34,017 nt of DNA from Salinactinospora qingdaonensis. GTDB taxonomy: Bacteria; Actinomycetota; Actinomycetes; Streptosporangiales; Streptosporangiaceae. Shown here in pieces: positions 1-7,105 of the stretch. A program made the translations under genes and the position numbers. Each line of letters opens with the position of its first letter. Position 1 is the first letter of the stretch. The notes below the pieces were generated by a model. It did no database searches and had not been told where the DNA came from. It saw nothing but the letters and a program-made list of their open reading frames with translations. Location of the stretch: contig NZ_BAABDD010000043.1 of the NCBI RefSeq assembly GCF_039539445.1, positions 1 through 34,017 on the forward strand, given 5' to 3'.

Positions 1-100
1 GCCACAACCAGGCCCTACTCTGCCTGGCACGCAGACGCTGCGACGTGTTGTTCGCGATGCTGCGTGACGGCACGTTCTACCAACCACCCACCGCTCTCGC

Positions 101-397
101 GGCTTGACAAACCCATAGAAGCACCCCACCACCACCAGCAGCACCCGGCACAACAGCGATGTGTCAAAGGCACAGCGCCCCCGTCAAAGCTGCCGAGATC
201 GCGAAGCGATCGAGGCACGAGCGAACGACGAACACCCCCACACGCCCCCGACACACACCCACCTACACCCCACCCCCGGCGTGACAACCCCATAGAAGCA
301 CCCCCCACAGGCTGCCGAGATCGCGAAGCGATCGAGGCACGAGCGAACGACGAACACCCCCACACGCCCCCACCCCAGCCGTTCGAAAAACAACAAC
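101..397. repeat. Two copies of a dispersed intergenic palindromic repeat
   Basis: There is no gene in 1-397. Two identical 61-bp blocks (189-249 and 311-371) begin GCTGCCGAGATCGCGAAGCG and contain the palindrome GATCGC-GAA-GCGATC followed by GAGGCACGAGCG. A second module, TGACAA..CCCATAGAAGCACC, occurs at about 103-125 and 281-303. The second copy runs on to base 397 and touches the TAG stop of the minus-strand permease gene. Related copies lie at 10582-10618, 11211-11290, 16212-16300 and 32511-32600. It resembles a REP/BIME-type element. No protein is supported: the open frames here are low-complexity translations of the repeat. Confidence 0.8.
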
Positions 398-1123
398 CTA
401 GAGGCGGATAGGGATGTCGCGGGTGAGCAGATAGTTCACAGCCCAGGCCAGCAGGAGCGTGGCGGCACTGAGCGGGAGACCGTAGCCGAAAGCCAGAGCG
501 CCGACGTCGAGCAGTTGAAGGGAGCCTGCCTCATCCGGTATGGGGTTCCACAGCGACAGTTCGGCCACCAGCAGCGGCAGCAGGGCCACCGGCAACACGA
601 GCAGCCCCCGCCATACACCGAAGCGGTAGAAACCGGCGCCCATCAGCGCACCCACGAACAGCGCGGCGACGTAGCCGAGGAGGGCATTGGCCGCGATCAG
701 GCTCCCGGTCACGGCGTCGAGGCTCGCCGTCTCCCCCATAGGAGAAACCAGGAGGGAGAGTTCCTCCGGCCTGAGCATCGGGGAGTAGAGGGCTAGGGCG
801 ACGGCGACGACCAACAGGGTCCCCACGGCGGCCACGACCGCCACCGCCGTGGCGGCGGTGAGGAACTGCCGCCGCGTAACCCCCTGCATGACGTAGCGCT
901 TCAAAAAGAACGTGGTCAGCAGTACCCCGATTGTGAAGCAGACCCACATGGGGTTGTGTACGAACCACATCAGCAGGTTGTCGCCGATCGCCGCCGGCCG
1001 CACAGCGGTGAAGACGATCATGTTGACCGCTCCCATGAAGACGACATAGCCCATGGGCAGCAGCGCGAGCCAGAGCAACCTACGGAAGACGAGCCGCTCC
1101 GGACGTATCGGTGGGGTGGTCAT
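398..1123 (-). CDS. ABC transporter permease-like membrane protein (YtrA/YtrB operon)
   Basis: A 241-aa integral membrane protein with about six hydrophobic segments (roughly residues 14-38, 49-72, 84-113, 137-165, 170-190 and 207-231). No soluble domain or catalytic motif is visible. Its ATG overlaps the TGA of the upstream ATPase gene by four bases (ATGA), so the two are translationally coupled. By position and topology it is the membrane partner of that ATPase in a YtrABC-like exporter or membrane-stress transporter. The substrate cannot be read from the sequence. The stop codon abuts a copy of the dispersed repeat, which may act as the 3' end of the operon. Membrane location is certain; the permease role is inferred from context. 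Confidence 0.8.
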   Translation of the reverse strand: MTTPPIRPERLVFRRLLWLALLPMGYVVFMGAVNMIVFTAVRPAAIGDNLLMWFVHNPMWVCFTIGVLLTTFFLKRYVMQGVTRRQFLTAATAVAVVAAVGTLLVVAVALALYSPMLRPEELSLLVSPMGETASLDAVTGSLIAANALLGYVAALFVGALMGAGFYRFGVWRGLLVLPVALLPLLVAELSLWNPIPDEAGSLQLLDVGALAFGYGLPLSAATLLLAWAVNYLLTRDIPIRL

Positions 1124-2013
1124 CGACTGCCCTCCAACTCCTTGGTTAGGTGGACGAACAGGTCCTGCAACGCGACGGGCCCCAGTTCCAGGCCAGCCGC
1201 GTGGGCGCGCTCGCGCTCACGGTCGTCGAGGGGGCCGTAGACCGTGGTGGCCTTGGTCTGACCGAGTCGCTGCTCGCCGAGCACAGTCATGCCCGCGGTG
1301 AAATCGTCGACCGCCTCGGCCGGGCCGGTGCACACCGCCCCTTGAGAGCGCAGCGTTTCGGCGTCCTCGTGCAGCACCAGGCGCCCCCGGTCGATGATCA
1401 CGACCTCCTCCAGCAGCGAGCCGATCTCCTCGATCAGGTGCGTGGACAGGATGATCGTGCGGGGGGTGGCCATGTAGTCGTCGAGGAGTTCCTCGTAGAA
1501 GGCGTAGCGGGCGTGAGCGTCCATCCCCAGATATGACTCGTCGAAGAGAGTCACCGGCGCCCGCGCGGCCAGTCCGATCGTCACATTCAACGCCGAGCGC
1601 ATGCCCAAGGACAGCGAGCTGAGGCGTTTGTCCAGGGGAAGGCCGAAGCGCTCGAGCAGGTGTTGAGCGTAGTCGCGGTCCCATCGCGGCCGGGTGGCCG
1701 CGGCCAGGTCCAACGCGGTTCGTACGCGTGTGCTGTCCGCGGAGTCCGAGGCTCCCTTACCGGCGGCGGGGATGAAGCACACCCGCGGCATGACGCGCGG
1801 GTTCTCGAAGGGCGCCTCACCGCCGATCGTCACCGACCCGCCCGGGGCCGGCCGCAGCGAGGCCAGCACTGACAACAGGCTGGTCTTGCCGGAGCCGTTG
1901 CGCCCCAGCAGGCCACAAATCTTGCCACCGCTGAGCGAGAAGGTGAGGTCGCGCAGCGCGGTCGTCTTGCCGTAGCGCAGGTGGAGGTTGTGGACCTCGA
2001 TTCCCGGGCTCAC
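1120..2013 (-). CDS. ABC transporter ATP-binding protein, YtrB-like
   Basis: A 297-aa ABC ATPase. It shows Walker A GLLGRNGSGKTS (about residues 35-46), a degenerate signature LSLGM in place of LSGGQ, Walker B VTLFDES followed by YLGMDA (D-loop region), and the H-loop STHLIEE. The C-terminal 80 residues are an accessory extension. It starts with GTG overlapping the GntR stop by four bases (GTGA) and overlaps the permease start downstream, giving a compact three-gene operon. This matches the B. subtilis ytrA-ytrB arrangement, where the transporter responds to cell-wall-active antibiotics. It would energise the permease at the membrane. The family is clear; the substrate is unknown. Confidence 0.92.
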   Translation of the reverse strand: MSPGIEVHNLHLRYGKTTALRDLTFSLSGGKICGLLGRNGSGKTSLLSVLASLRPAPGGSVTIGGEAPFENPRVMPRVCFIPAAGKGASDSADSTRVRTALDLAAATRPRWDRDYAQHLLERFGLPLDKRLSSLSLGMRSALNVTIGLAARAPVTLFDESYLGMDAHARYAFYEELLDDYMATPRTIILSTHLIEEIGSLLEEVVIIDRGRLVLHEDAETLRSQGAVCTGPAEAVDDFTAGMTVLGEQRLGQTKATTVYGPLDDRERERAHAAGLELGPVALQDLFVHLTKELEGSR

Positions 2014-2402
2014 CGTTGCCCCCCGTTCTCCGCGTCTCCCGCGCTCTGCGCGTGCTGGATGTAGTGGACGATGTCGGCCAGCGGCACCCCGATCACCTTG
2101 GCTTCGGCCACCATCTGGTCCACGACGTCGGTGAAGAAGCGGGCGCGTCGCTGCTCACGCAGCCGGTCGCGCGCGTCGGGGCTGACGAACATGCCCACTC
2201 CGCGCTTTTTGTACAGGATCTGCTCGTCGACCAATTGCTGGAATCCCTTCGCGGCGGTAGCTGGGTTGATCCGGTAAAAGGCGGCGTATTGGTTGGTGGA
2301 CATGACCTGGGTGTTCTCCGGCAACACACCGTTGAGGATGTCGGCTTTGATCTGCTCGGCGATCTGTCTGTAGATCGGGCTGCGCTCATCGAACAACCGC
2401 AC
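2010..2402 (-). CDS. GntR-family transcriptional regulator, YtrA subfamily
   Basis: A 130-aa protein with an N-terminal GntR winged helix (about residues 8-75, including SPIYRQIAEQIKADILNGVL and the VGMFV wing) and only a short C-terminal helical tail. That architecture is the YtrA subfamily, which lacks a large effector domain. The start is GTG at 2402, preceded by an AGGGGG ribosome-binding site. It is the first gene of the operon and sits just downstream of a 24-bp palindrome that is the likely autoregulatory operator. By analogy with YtrA it should repress its own operon until cell-envelope stress. The effector is unknown. Confidence 0.92.
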   Translation of the reverse strand: MRLFDERSPIYRQIAEQIKADILNGVLPENTQVMSTNQYAAFYRINPATAAKGFQQLVDEQILYKKRGVGMFVSPDARDRLREQRRARFFTDVVDQMVAEAKVIGVPLADIVHYIQHAQSAGDAENGGQR

Positions 2403-2418
2403 ACCCCCTTAGCTCGTC

Positions 2419-2442
2419 GGTTCATTACTCGACTAGTGAACC
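2419..2442. promoter_or_regulatory. Palindromic operator for the GntR regulator
   Basis: A 24-bp interrupted palindrome has outer arms GGTTCA and TGAACC and inner bases nearly symmetric (TTA/TAG). It ends 16 bp upstream of the GTG start of the GntR gene and is the only strong inverted repeat there. GntR/YtrA proteins bind such sites as dimers; binding here is inferred. Confidence 0.65.
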
Positions 2443-2610
2443 ACAGGACCAATAGGGTGGCAAGAGTGGCCGTCCCCGGCAGCGGAGTCCCAGAGCAGGA
2501 GACAGCGAGACCGCGAGGGGCGCCCATGGCCGGTGCCATCGGCACGCGACGCGCCGCCGGCGGACCTAGGGCCACGGCGCGTGACCGCCCGCGAGAGGCC
2601 ATGCCACACA

Positions 2611-2644
2611 CGTCGGCGCCGCCCCGTGTGGGACGGCGCCGACG
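2611..2644 (-). terminator. Stem-loop terminator after the DUF4389 gene
   Basis: Perfect 11-bp arms CGTCGGCGCCG (2611-2621) and CGGCGCCGACG (2634-2644) flank a 12-base loop. It lies 12 bp past the stop of the minus-strand DUF4389 gene. There is no U tract, as is usual in high-GC actinobacteria. Confidence 0.7.
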
Positions 2645-2656
2645 AACGAGTGGACC

Positions 2657-3439
2657 TCAGGCGGAGGAGTGGTCCGCCCCTGGTGCCGCCGGAGGCGTCG
2701 TGTCGCTACCGGACTCCGGGGAGGCTGCCTGGTCCGGGCCGGCCGGCTCACGCCCGCCCTGCTCCAGCCGGAAGGGTGGGTAGGTGTCGGTCATGAGGGT
2801 GGCGTAGGCGACGACCCGCAGCGCCCACCGATGCAGGCCCACGATGAGGGCGAAGATGCCGCGCGGGTAGCGCCCCGTGAACAGCAGTGCGATGGCGACG
2901 AAGAAGACCAACAGCCCGATCAGCCCGGCGCCGTAGGACATCGACCACCACTCCTCCGGCGGTGCCCCGTTGAGGGGCGACCCCGGTTCGCCGGCCTGCA
3001 CGAAGGTGATGCCGCCACTGGTGAAGATCGACACCACCAGGTAGTGCGGGATGGCCAGAATCCACCACTTCACCAGCACCAGACCCCGCGAGAGGCGCTG
3101 CGGATAGGCCACGTCGAGCCGGGCCGGATAGTCCACGTCGGCGGAAAGGGTGAAAGGCGGGTAGCGATCCGTGGCAAGCGCCCCGTAGGAGTAGAAGTGG
3201 ACCCGCCAGCTCCACCGGATCACCCCCACGTTGAAGTCGAAGATCCCCCGCGGGTAGCGCTCGGTGACCAGGATGGCGACGAAGGCCACCACGGTCAGCA
3301 CGAAGAAGGCGATCCACAGGAAGAACAAGACGATGTAGTGCGGGATGACCAGAATCCACTTCAGCAGCCACAGCCAGCGGGTCAGTCCCGGGTCGAGGTC
3401 TCCCTCGACCCGTATCGGGTAACGAGCGTCACTCGCCAT
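2657..3439 (-). CDS. DUF4389 membrane protein with internal duplication
   Basis: A 260-aa membrane protein of the DUF4389 family. Two homologous halves are visible. YPIRVEGDLDPGLTRW/LLKWILVIPHY matches YPARLDVAYPQRLSRG/LVKWWILAIPHY, and RYPRGIFDFNVGVIRWSWRV matches RYPRGIFALIVGLHRWALRV; each half then has a YPPF motif. Each half carries two hydrophobic stretches. The ATG at 3439 is chosen over an upstream in-frame start because GGAGGGG lies just before it. The C-terminus is a Pro/Ala-rich soluble tail. It is a single-gene unit with its own terminator. The function of DUF4389 is not established and none is assigned. Confidence 0.88.
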   Translation of the reverse strand: MASDARYPIRVEGDLDPGLTRWLWLLKWILVIPHYIVLFFLWIAFFVLTVVAFVAILVTERYPRGIFDFNVGVIRWSWRVHFYSYGALATDRYPPFTLSADVDYPARLDVAYPQRLSRGLVLVKWWILAIPHYLVVSIFTSGGITFVQAGEPGSPLNGAPPEEWWSMSYGAGLIGLLVFFVAIALLFTGRYPRGIFALIVGLHRWALRVVAYATLMTDTYPPFRLEQGGREPAGPDQAASPESGSDTTPPAAPGADHSSA

Positions 3440-3563
3440 GACGGCCCCTCCTCTATGACACGGCGTGGTGTCCGCACGTCCCGCTTCCCGCATTCCTGCG
3501 GGCGTATGCGCACAATGCGTAAAAATCGCTGTTCAGCATGCGTCGATGCTGGCGTCCGGTTGA

Positions 3564-4739
3564 CTACAGGTCGTAGGCCTCGCCGAGCGGCGCCAGCACG
3601 TTGCCCGGATCGTCGCACCACAGTCGCTGCTGCCCGTCGACGGTCACGGTCAGCCCTAGCCGGTTGCGAGGCGGACCGCCCGCCCGCCACCACGCCTGAT
3701 AGGCACGCTCCACCTCAGACCACAGGTCCCGGGGACCGTACCGGCCGACCGCGTACTTACCGGCCCCCGGGACGTAGTCCACGGCCGCCCACGAGCCTTC
3801 GGCATCGTAGACCCACACGGTGAACTCCTCTGTGTCGCCCTTGGGAACGGCGACGACCCGGTAGAGCTTGGGGACGAGGGTGCCAAGCACGAGCGCCTGC
3901 CCGCTTCCGGGTTCGGCGAGCAGCGCCCGAGGGTCGAGAGACGTCGTTCCGGGGTCCAGGTCGGCGGAGAAGTCGATGTGATCCGACCAGGTGCCCCGGT
4001 ACGACCGTTGCCCGCGCAGCCAGATGAAGGCGGCCGAACCGATGATGCGGCCGTGGGCGAGGCCGTCGCCGGTGGCGGTGAGGCGCAGCAGCCAGTGGCC
4101 GCCGAAGTCGCTGCCCCAGGGAGTGACGATCACGCCGCCGGGCCGGGTCTGGGCGATCCATGCGCCGGGGACGTGTTTGGCCGCGACGGTGGCGAGCACG
4201 CGGTCGAAGGGAGCGTGGTCGGGGACGCCGCTCGTGCCGTCCCCCACGGCGAGTGTGGGGGTATAGCCCAAGGCGTGCAGGTTCGCCGCTCCCTGCCGGG
4301 CCAGGTCCGGATCGATCTCGATCGAGGTGACGTTGGCCGAGCCGAACCGCTCGCACAACAGTGCACAGTTGTAGCCGGTGGCGGTTCCGATCTCCAGCAC
4401 GCTCATGCCGTCCTCGGCCGCCAGCGCGTGCAGCATCTGGCTCACCATCCGCGGTTGGCTCGCCGAACTTGTGGGGTACCGGCCACGGCCGTCGACGCCC
4501 TCGGCGTGACCGTCGTCGACCTGGGTCACGACCACCCGGTCGGCGTAGATACCGTCCCACCAGCGTGGATCATCTCGGCTCACAGGGGAGAGCCAGCCGT
4601 CGGAATCGTCGACCCAGACGGTCTCGGGAATGAAGCGGTGGCGGGGCACCCGCTCGACGGCCCCACGCCAAGCGGGGTCCGTCAGGTGGCCGCCGCCGGC
4701 CAGGATGTCGGCGAGGACGTATCGGCGCTGCCGGGTCAT
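3564..4739 (-). CDS. Protein-L-isoaspartate methyltransferase-like enzyme (copy 1)
   Basis: A 391-aa SAM-dependent methyltransferase of the long PCMT-like family, which is often found in ATP-grasp (graspetide) or FxLD RiPP clusters. N-terminal residues about 15-95 (PRHRFIPETVWVDD, VVVTQVDDG, SASQPRMVSQML) are the PCMT substrate region. SAM motif I is VLEIGTATGY, followed by SIEIDPDLARQGAANL and QTRPGGVIVTPWG. The C-terminal 170 residues, ending YGPRDLWSEVERAYQAWW, are shared with the gene at 27898-29004. The ATG at 4739 has GTGAGG upstream. No ATP-grasp partner or precursor peptide is adjacent, so it is an orphan. A repair role on isoaspartate or a peptide-tailoring role are both possible. 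Confidence 0.85.
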   Translation of the reverse strand: MTRQRRYVLADILAGGGHLTDPAWRGAVERVPRHRFIPETVWVDDSDGWLSPVSRDDPRWWDGIYADRVVVTQVDDGHAEGVDGRGRYPTSSASQPRMVSQMLHALAAEDGMSVLEIGTATGYNCALLCERFGSANVTSIEIDPDLARQGAANLHALGYTPTLAVGDGTSGVPDHAPFDRVLATVAAKHVPGAWIAQTRPGGVIVTPWGSDFGGHWLLRLTATGDGLAHGRIIGSAAFIWLRGQRSYRGTWSDHIDFSADLDPGTTSLDPRALLAEPGSGQALVLGTLVPKLYRVVAVPKGDTEEFTVWVYDAEGSWAAVDYVPGAGKYAVGRYGPRDLWSEVERAYQAWWRAGGPPRNRLGLTVTVDGQQRLWCDDPGNVLAPLGEAYDL

Positions 4740-5459
4740 GGCCCTCACCGGCCGGGAACGGGACAGGGGACAGCGGGTGCCGCGATCGCCCGAAGCGACG
4801 GTTCACACTGCTGTGGGATGGTTCGCCCACCGGGTCTGTCGGGGAGGGGGCGGAGGGCGCGGTGATCACGCATAGCGATCTCCGGAAAAACGTAGGGGGT
4901 TATCGTACGCGCGAAATTAACCCGGTGAACGCACGGTAACACCACGTTGGCCGGAGTTGGCCAGGCTCTCCCGCGCCGGCGCGCGACAGCCCGCGGCGAA
5001 CAGCGGTTCCACCGGACGAATCCCCCGTTGAGCGAGCTACCGCGGCGGGGCGGTTCCCCGGAGCGGCGATCGGCACTCGCCCGACCAGCCGGGTTTCGGC
5101 GCCACAAAACACGCCCTGAACGCGAGAACAAGACAGCGACGTGAAGGAACAGCTACAGCACTAAAAGTAATAAACCCACGAAAAGCCGCTGAAGGTGTGC
5201 CGGGGCGGGAGGCGCCGCTGCCGGGTAGGCTCGCCGACGCGGGGAAAGGCCCCGCCGCCGCCCCGCTGTCGTCGGTCTCCGACGCGCTGCGCAGGCACTC
5301 ATGGGAAACCACCTACCCTGTTTCGAGACCACGCTCGGCCGAGCCGCCGCAGCGCACCCGGCAACCGCGGCTGTCCGGTGCCACGAGGGCCCGGACAGCC
5401 GGGGACACGCTGTGGACTCCCTCTTTCGCCCACACCGCCAAGAGAGCGAAACTGGCGGA
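4740..5459. other. Intergenic region between divergent genes
   Basis: 720 bp between the minus-strand methyltransferase and the plus-strand SRAP gene. No convincing ORF was found. A small AT-rich patch at 5150-5180 could hold a promoter. Two short perfect hairpins lie at 5239-5255 (GCGGGG/CCCCGC) and 5270-5284 (CGTCGG-TCT-CCGACG), in what would be the 5' leader of the SRAP gene. No riboswitch was recognised. Confidence 0.5.
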
Positions 5460-6164
5460 ATGTGCGGACGTTTCGTGAGTGCCCAAAGTGACGGCCAACT
5501 CCAGCTCCTCTTCGAAGTCGACGAGCGCGTAGGGGAGCAGCTCGCCCCCTCGTGGAACGTGGCGCCCACCCAGACGGTGCGCATCATCGTGGAGGAGACC
5601 GCAGAGGACGGGACCCCCACGCGCCAACTGCGCAACGCGCGCTGGGGCCTGCTGCCGGTGTGGGCCAAGGACCGCAAGATGGGGTCGCGGATGATCAACG
5701 CCCGCTCCGAAACCGTCACCGAGAAGCCGGCGTTTCGCGCCGCGGCGACCAAGCGCCGCTGTGTCGTGCCCGCGGACGGCTACTACGAGTGGCAGCAGGG
5801 CGAGCGCGGCAAGGTGCCCTACTACCTGCACGCCGAAGATGCCAGCACGCTGGCCTTCGCCGGACTCTACGAGCTGTGGCCCGACCCCGAAATCGCCGAG
5901 GACGACCCCGCGAAGTGGGTGTGGACGTGCACGATCCTCACCCGGCCGGCCAGCGACGCCCTGGGTCACGTCCACGACCGCACCCCGGTGATCCTGCCTT
6001 ACGAGATGGTGGGCGACTGGCTCGACAAATCCACGCGGGACAAGAGCGAGGTGGCGACGCTCATCGACGCGATCCCCGAGCCGAACCTGGTGCCGCGCCA
6101 GATCGGCCGCGCGGTGGGCTCGCCGCGCAACAACCACCCCGGCCTCATCGAAGCCGCCGGGTAG
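5460..6164 (+). CDS. SOS response-associated peptidase family protein (SRAP/YedK/HMCES)
   Basis: A 234-aa SRAP protein. The start is fixed by the family: the catalytic Cys must be residue 2, and the ATG at 5460 gives MCGRFVS. Other conserved elements are WNVAPTQ, RWGLLPVW, MINARSETV with EKPAF, RRCVVPADGYYEWQ, and LGHVHDRTPVIL, which carries the active-site His. The family forms a thiazolidine crosslink with abasic sites in single-stranded DNA and shields them. A longer in-frame ORF to 5301 is open but would bury the Cys and is rejected. It is monocistronic, and no LexA box was seen upstream. Confidence 0.95.
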   Translation: MCGRFVSAQSDGQLQLLFEVDERVGEQLAPSWNVAPTQTVRIIVEETAEDGTPTRQLRNARWGLLPVWAKDRKMGSRMINARSETVTEKPAFRAAATKRRCVVPADGYYEWQQGERGKVPYYLHAEDASTLAFAGLYELWPDPEIAEDDPAKWVWTCTILTRPASDALGHVHDRTPVILPYEMVGDWLDKSTRDKSEVATLIDAIPEPNLVPRQIGRAVGSPRNNHPGLIEAAG

Positions 6165-6293
6165 AGCGCGCCGCGTAGCGGCCGACGGTCCGCTCACCGG
6201 GTCGTCACGACCGTGTCGGGATCGGGTCAGCCGGCGGACACGTAGGCGGGGAAGGCCGCCTGTGACGTCGTCTGACATCGAGGAGGCTCCCCC

Positions 6294-6926
6294 ATGGGAC
6301 ACGTGCGACGCGCTGGTGTGGTCGGGACGATCAGTGCCCTCACGATCGCCGGCTTGGCCGCGCCCGCCGCCGCGTACCCGCCCCCGCCGCCCGACGAGGC
6401 GCAGGCGCGCCAGGAACTGGCGGCGCTACCCGTCACCTCCGAGGGCTCGATGAGCGGCTATGACCGCGACCTGTTCCCGCACTGGTCCAGCCAAGGCAAC
6501 AACTGCGACACCCGCGAAGTCGTGCTGGAGCGCGACGGCAGCGGCGTCACCTCCGGTGGCGACTGCTACCCCGACTCCGGAAGTTGGTACAGCGTCTACG
6601 ACGCGACCTGGACCTCCGAGCCCAGCGAGGTCCACATCGACCACCTCGTCCCGCTGGCCGAGGCATGGCGTTCCGGCGCCGACTCCTGGTCGACCTACCA
6701 GCGGGAGCAGTTCGCCAACGACCTCGGCAACCCGCAACTGATCGCCGTCTCCGACAACTCCAACCTGTCCAAGAGCGACAGCGACCCCGCCGAGTGGCAG
6801 CCCACCAACACCAGCGTGCGCTGCATCTACGCCCGCCAGTGGATTCACGTGAAGTACGTCTACGGCCTCTCGGTGAACTACGCCGAGGAGTCGGCCCTCG
6901 ACGGCATGCTCGACTCCTACTGCTAG
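6294..6926 (+). CDS. Secreted HNH-type nuclease (DUF1524-like)
   Basis: A 210-aa exported protein. Residues 1-27 are a signal peptide ending APAAA. The nuclease core has HIDHLVPLAEAW (residues 114-125), with the DH pair typical of HNH/DUF1524 enzymes, followed by LGNPQLIAVSDNSNLSKSD and the PAEWQP segment. Four cysteines (71, 91, 177, 210) could make two disulfides outside the cell. The ATG at 6294 has GAGGAGG nine bases upstream. It probably degrades extracellular DNA for nutrition. It stands alone and is followed by a perfect palindromic terminator. Confidence 0.9.
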   Translation: MGHVRRAGVVGTISALTIAGLAAPAAAYPPPPPDEAQARQELAALPVTSEGSMSGYDRDLFPHWSSQGNNCDTREVVLERDGSGVTSGGDCYPDSGSWYSVYDATWTSEPSEVHIDHLVPLAEAWRSGADSWSTYQREQFANDLGNPQLIAVSDNSNLSKSDSDPAEWQPTNTSVRCIYARQWIHVKYVYGLSVNYAEESALDGMLDSYC

Positions 6927-6978
6927 CCCTTTACCCCTGCCGGCGGTTGTGCTGCGAAGCTGACCGCTCGCCGTAGGT

Positions 6979-7043
6979 GGCGGGTCGGCCCGATCGGGCC
7001 GACCCGCCGCCCCGTGCCCGTCACCCCGGGGCGGCGGGCACGG
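6979..7043. terminator. Two stacked strong hairpins between convergent genes
   Basis: 6979-7008 is a perfect 30-bp palindrome (half-site GGCGGGTCGGCCCGA). It is followed at 7012-7043 by CCGTGCCCG pairing with CGGGCACGG. They lie between the nuclease stop (plus) and the GH3 stop (minus), so they likely terminate transcription from both sides. Confidence 0.75.
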
Positions 7044-7105
7044 CGGGTGGCTCAACTCCCCGGCGCAGGAAACGGGACTACGGCGGGAGAGGCGAGCCCG
7101 AGGCT

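Noticed and set aside
2669..3823. 384-codon plus-strand frame opposite the DUF4389 gene
   Set aside because: Antisense shadow with no domain; the minus-strand DUF4389 protein is clear.
4740..5459. RiPP precursor next to methyltransferase copy 1
   Set aside because: No short frame with a leader-core pattern or ribosome-binding site was found on either strand.
5301..5459. N-terminal extension of the SRAP protein
   Set aside because: The family needs Cys at position 2 after Met removal; the extension would inactivate it.
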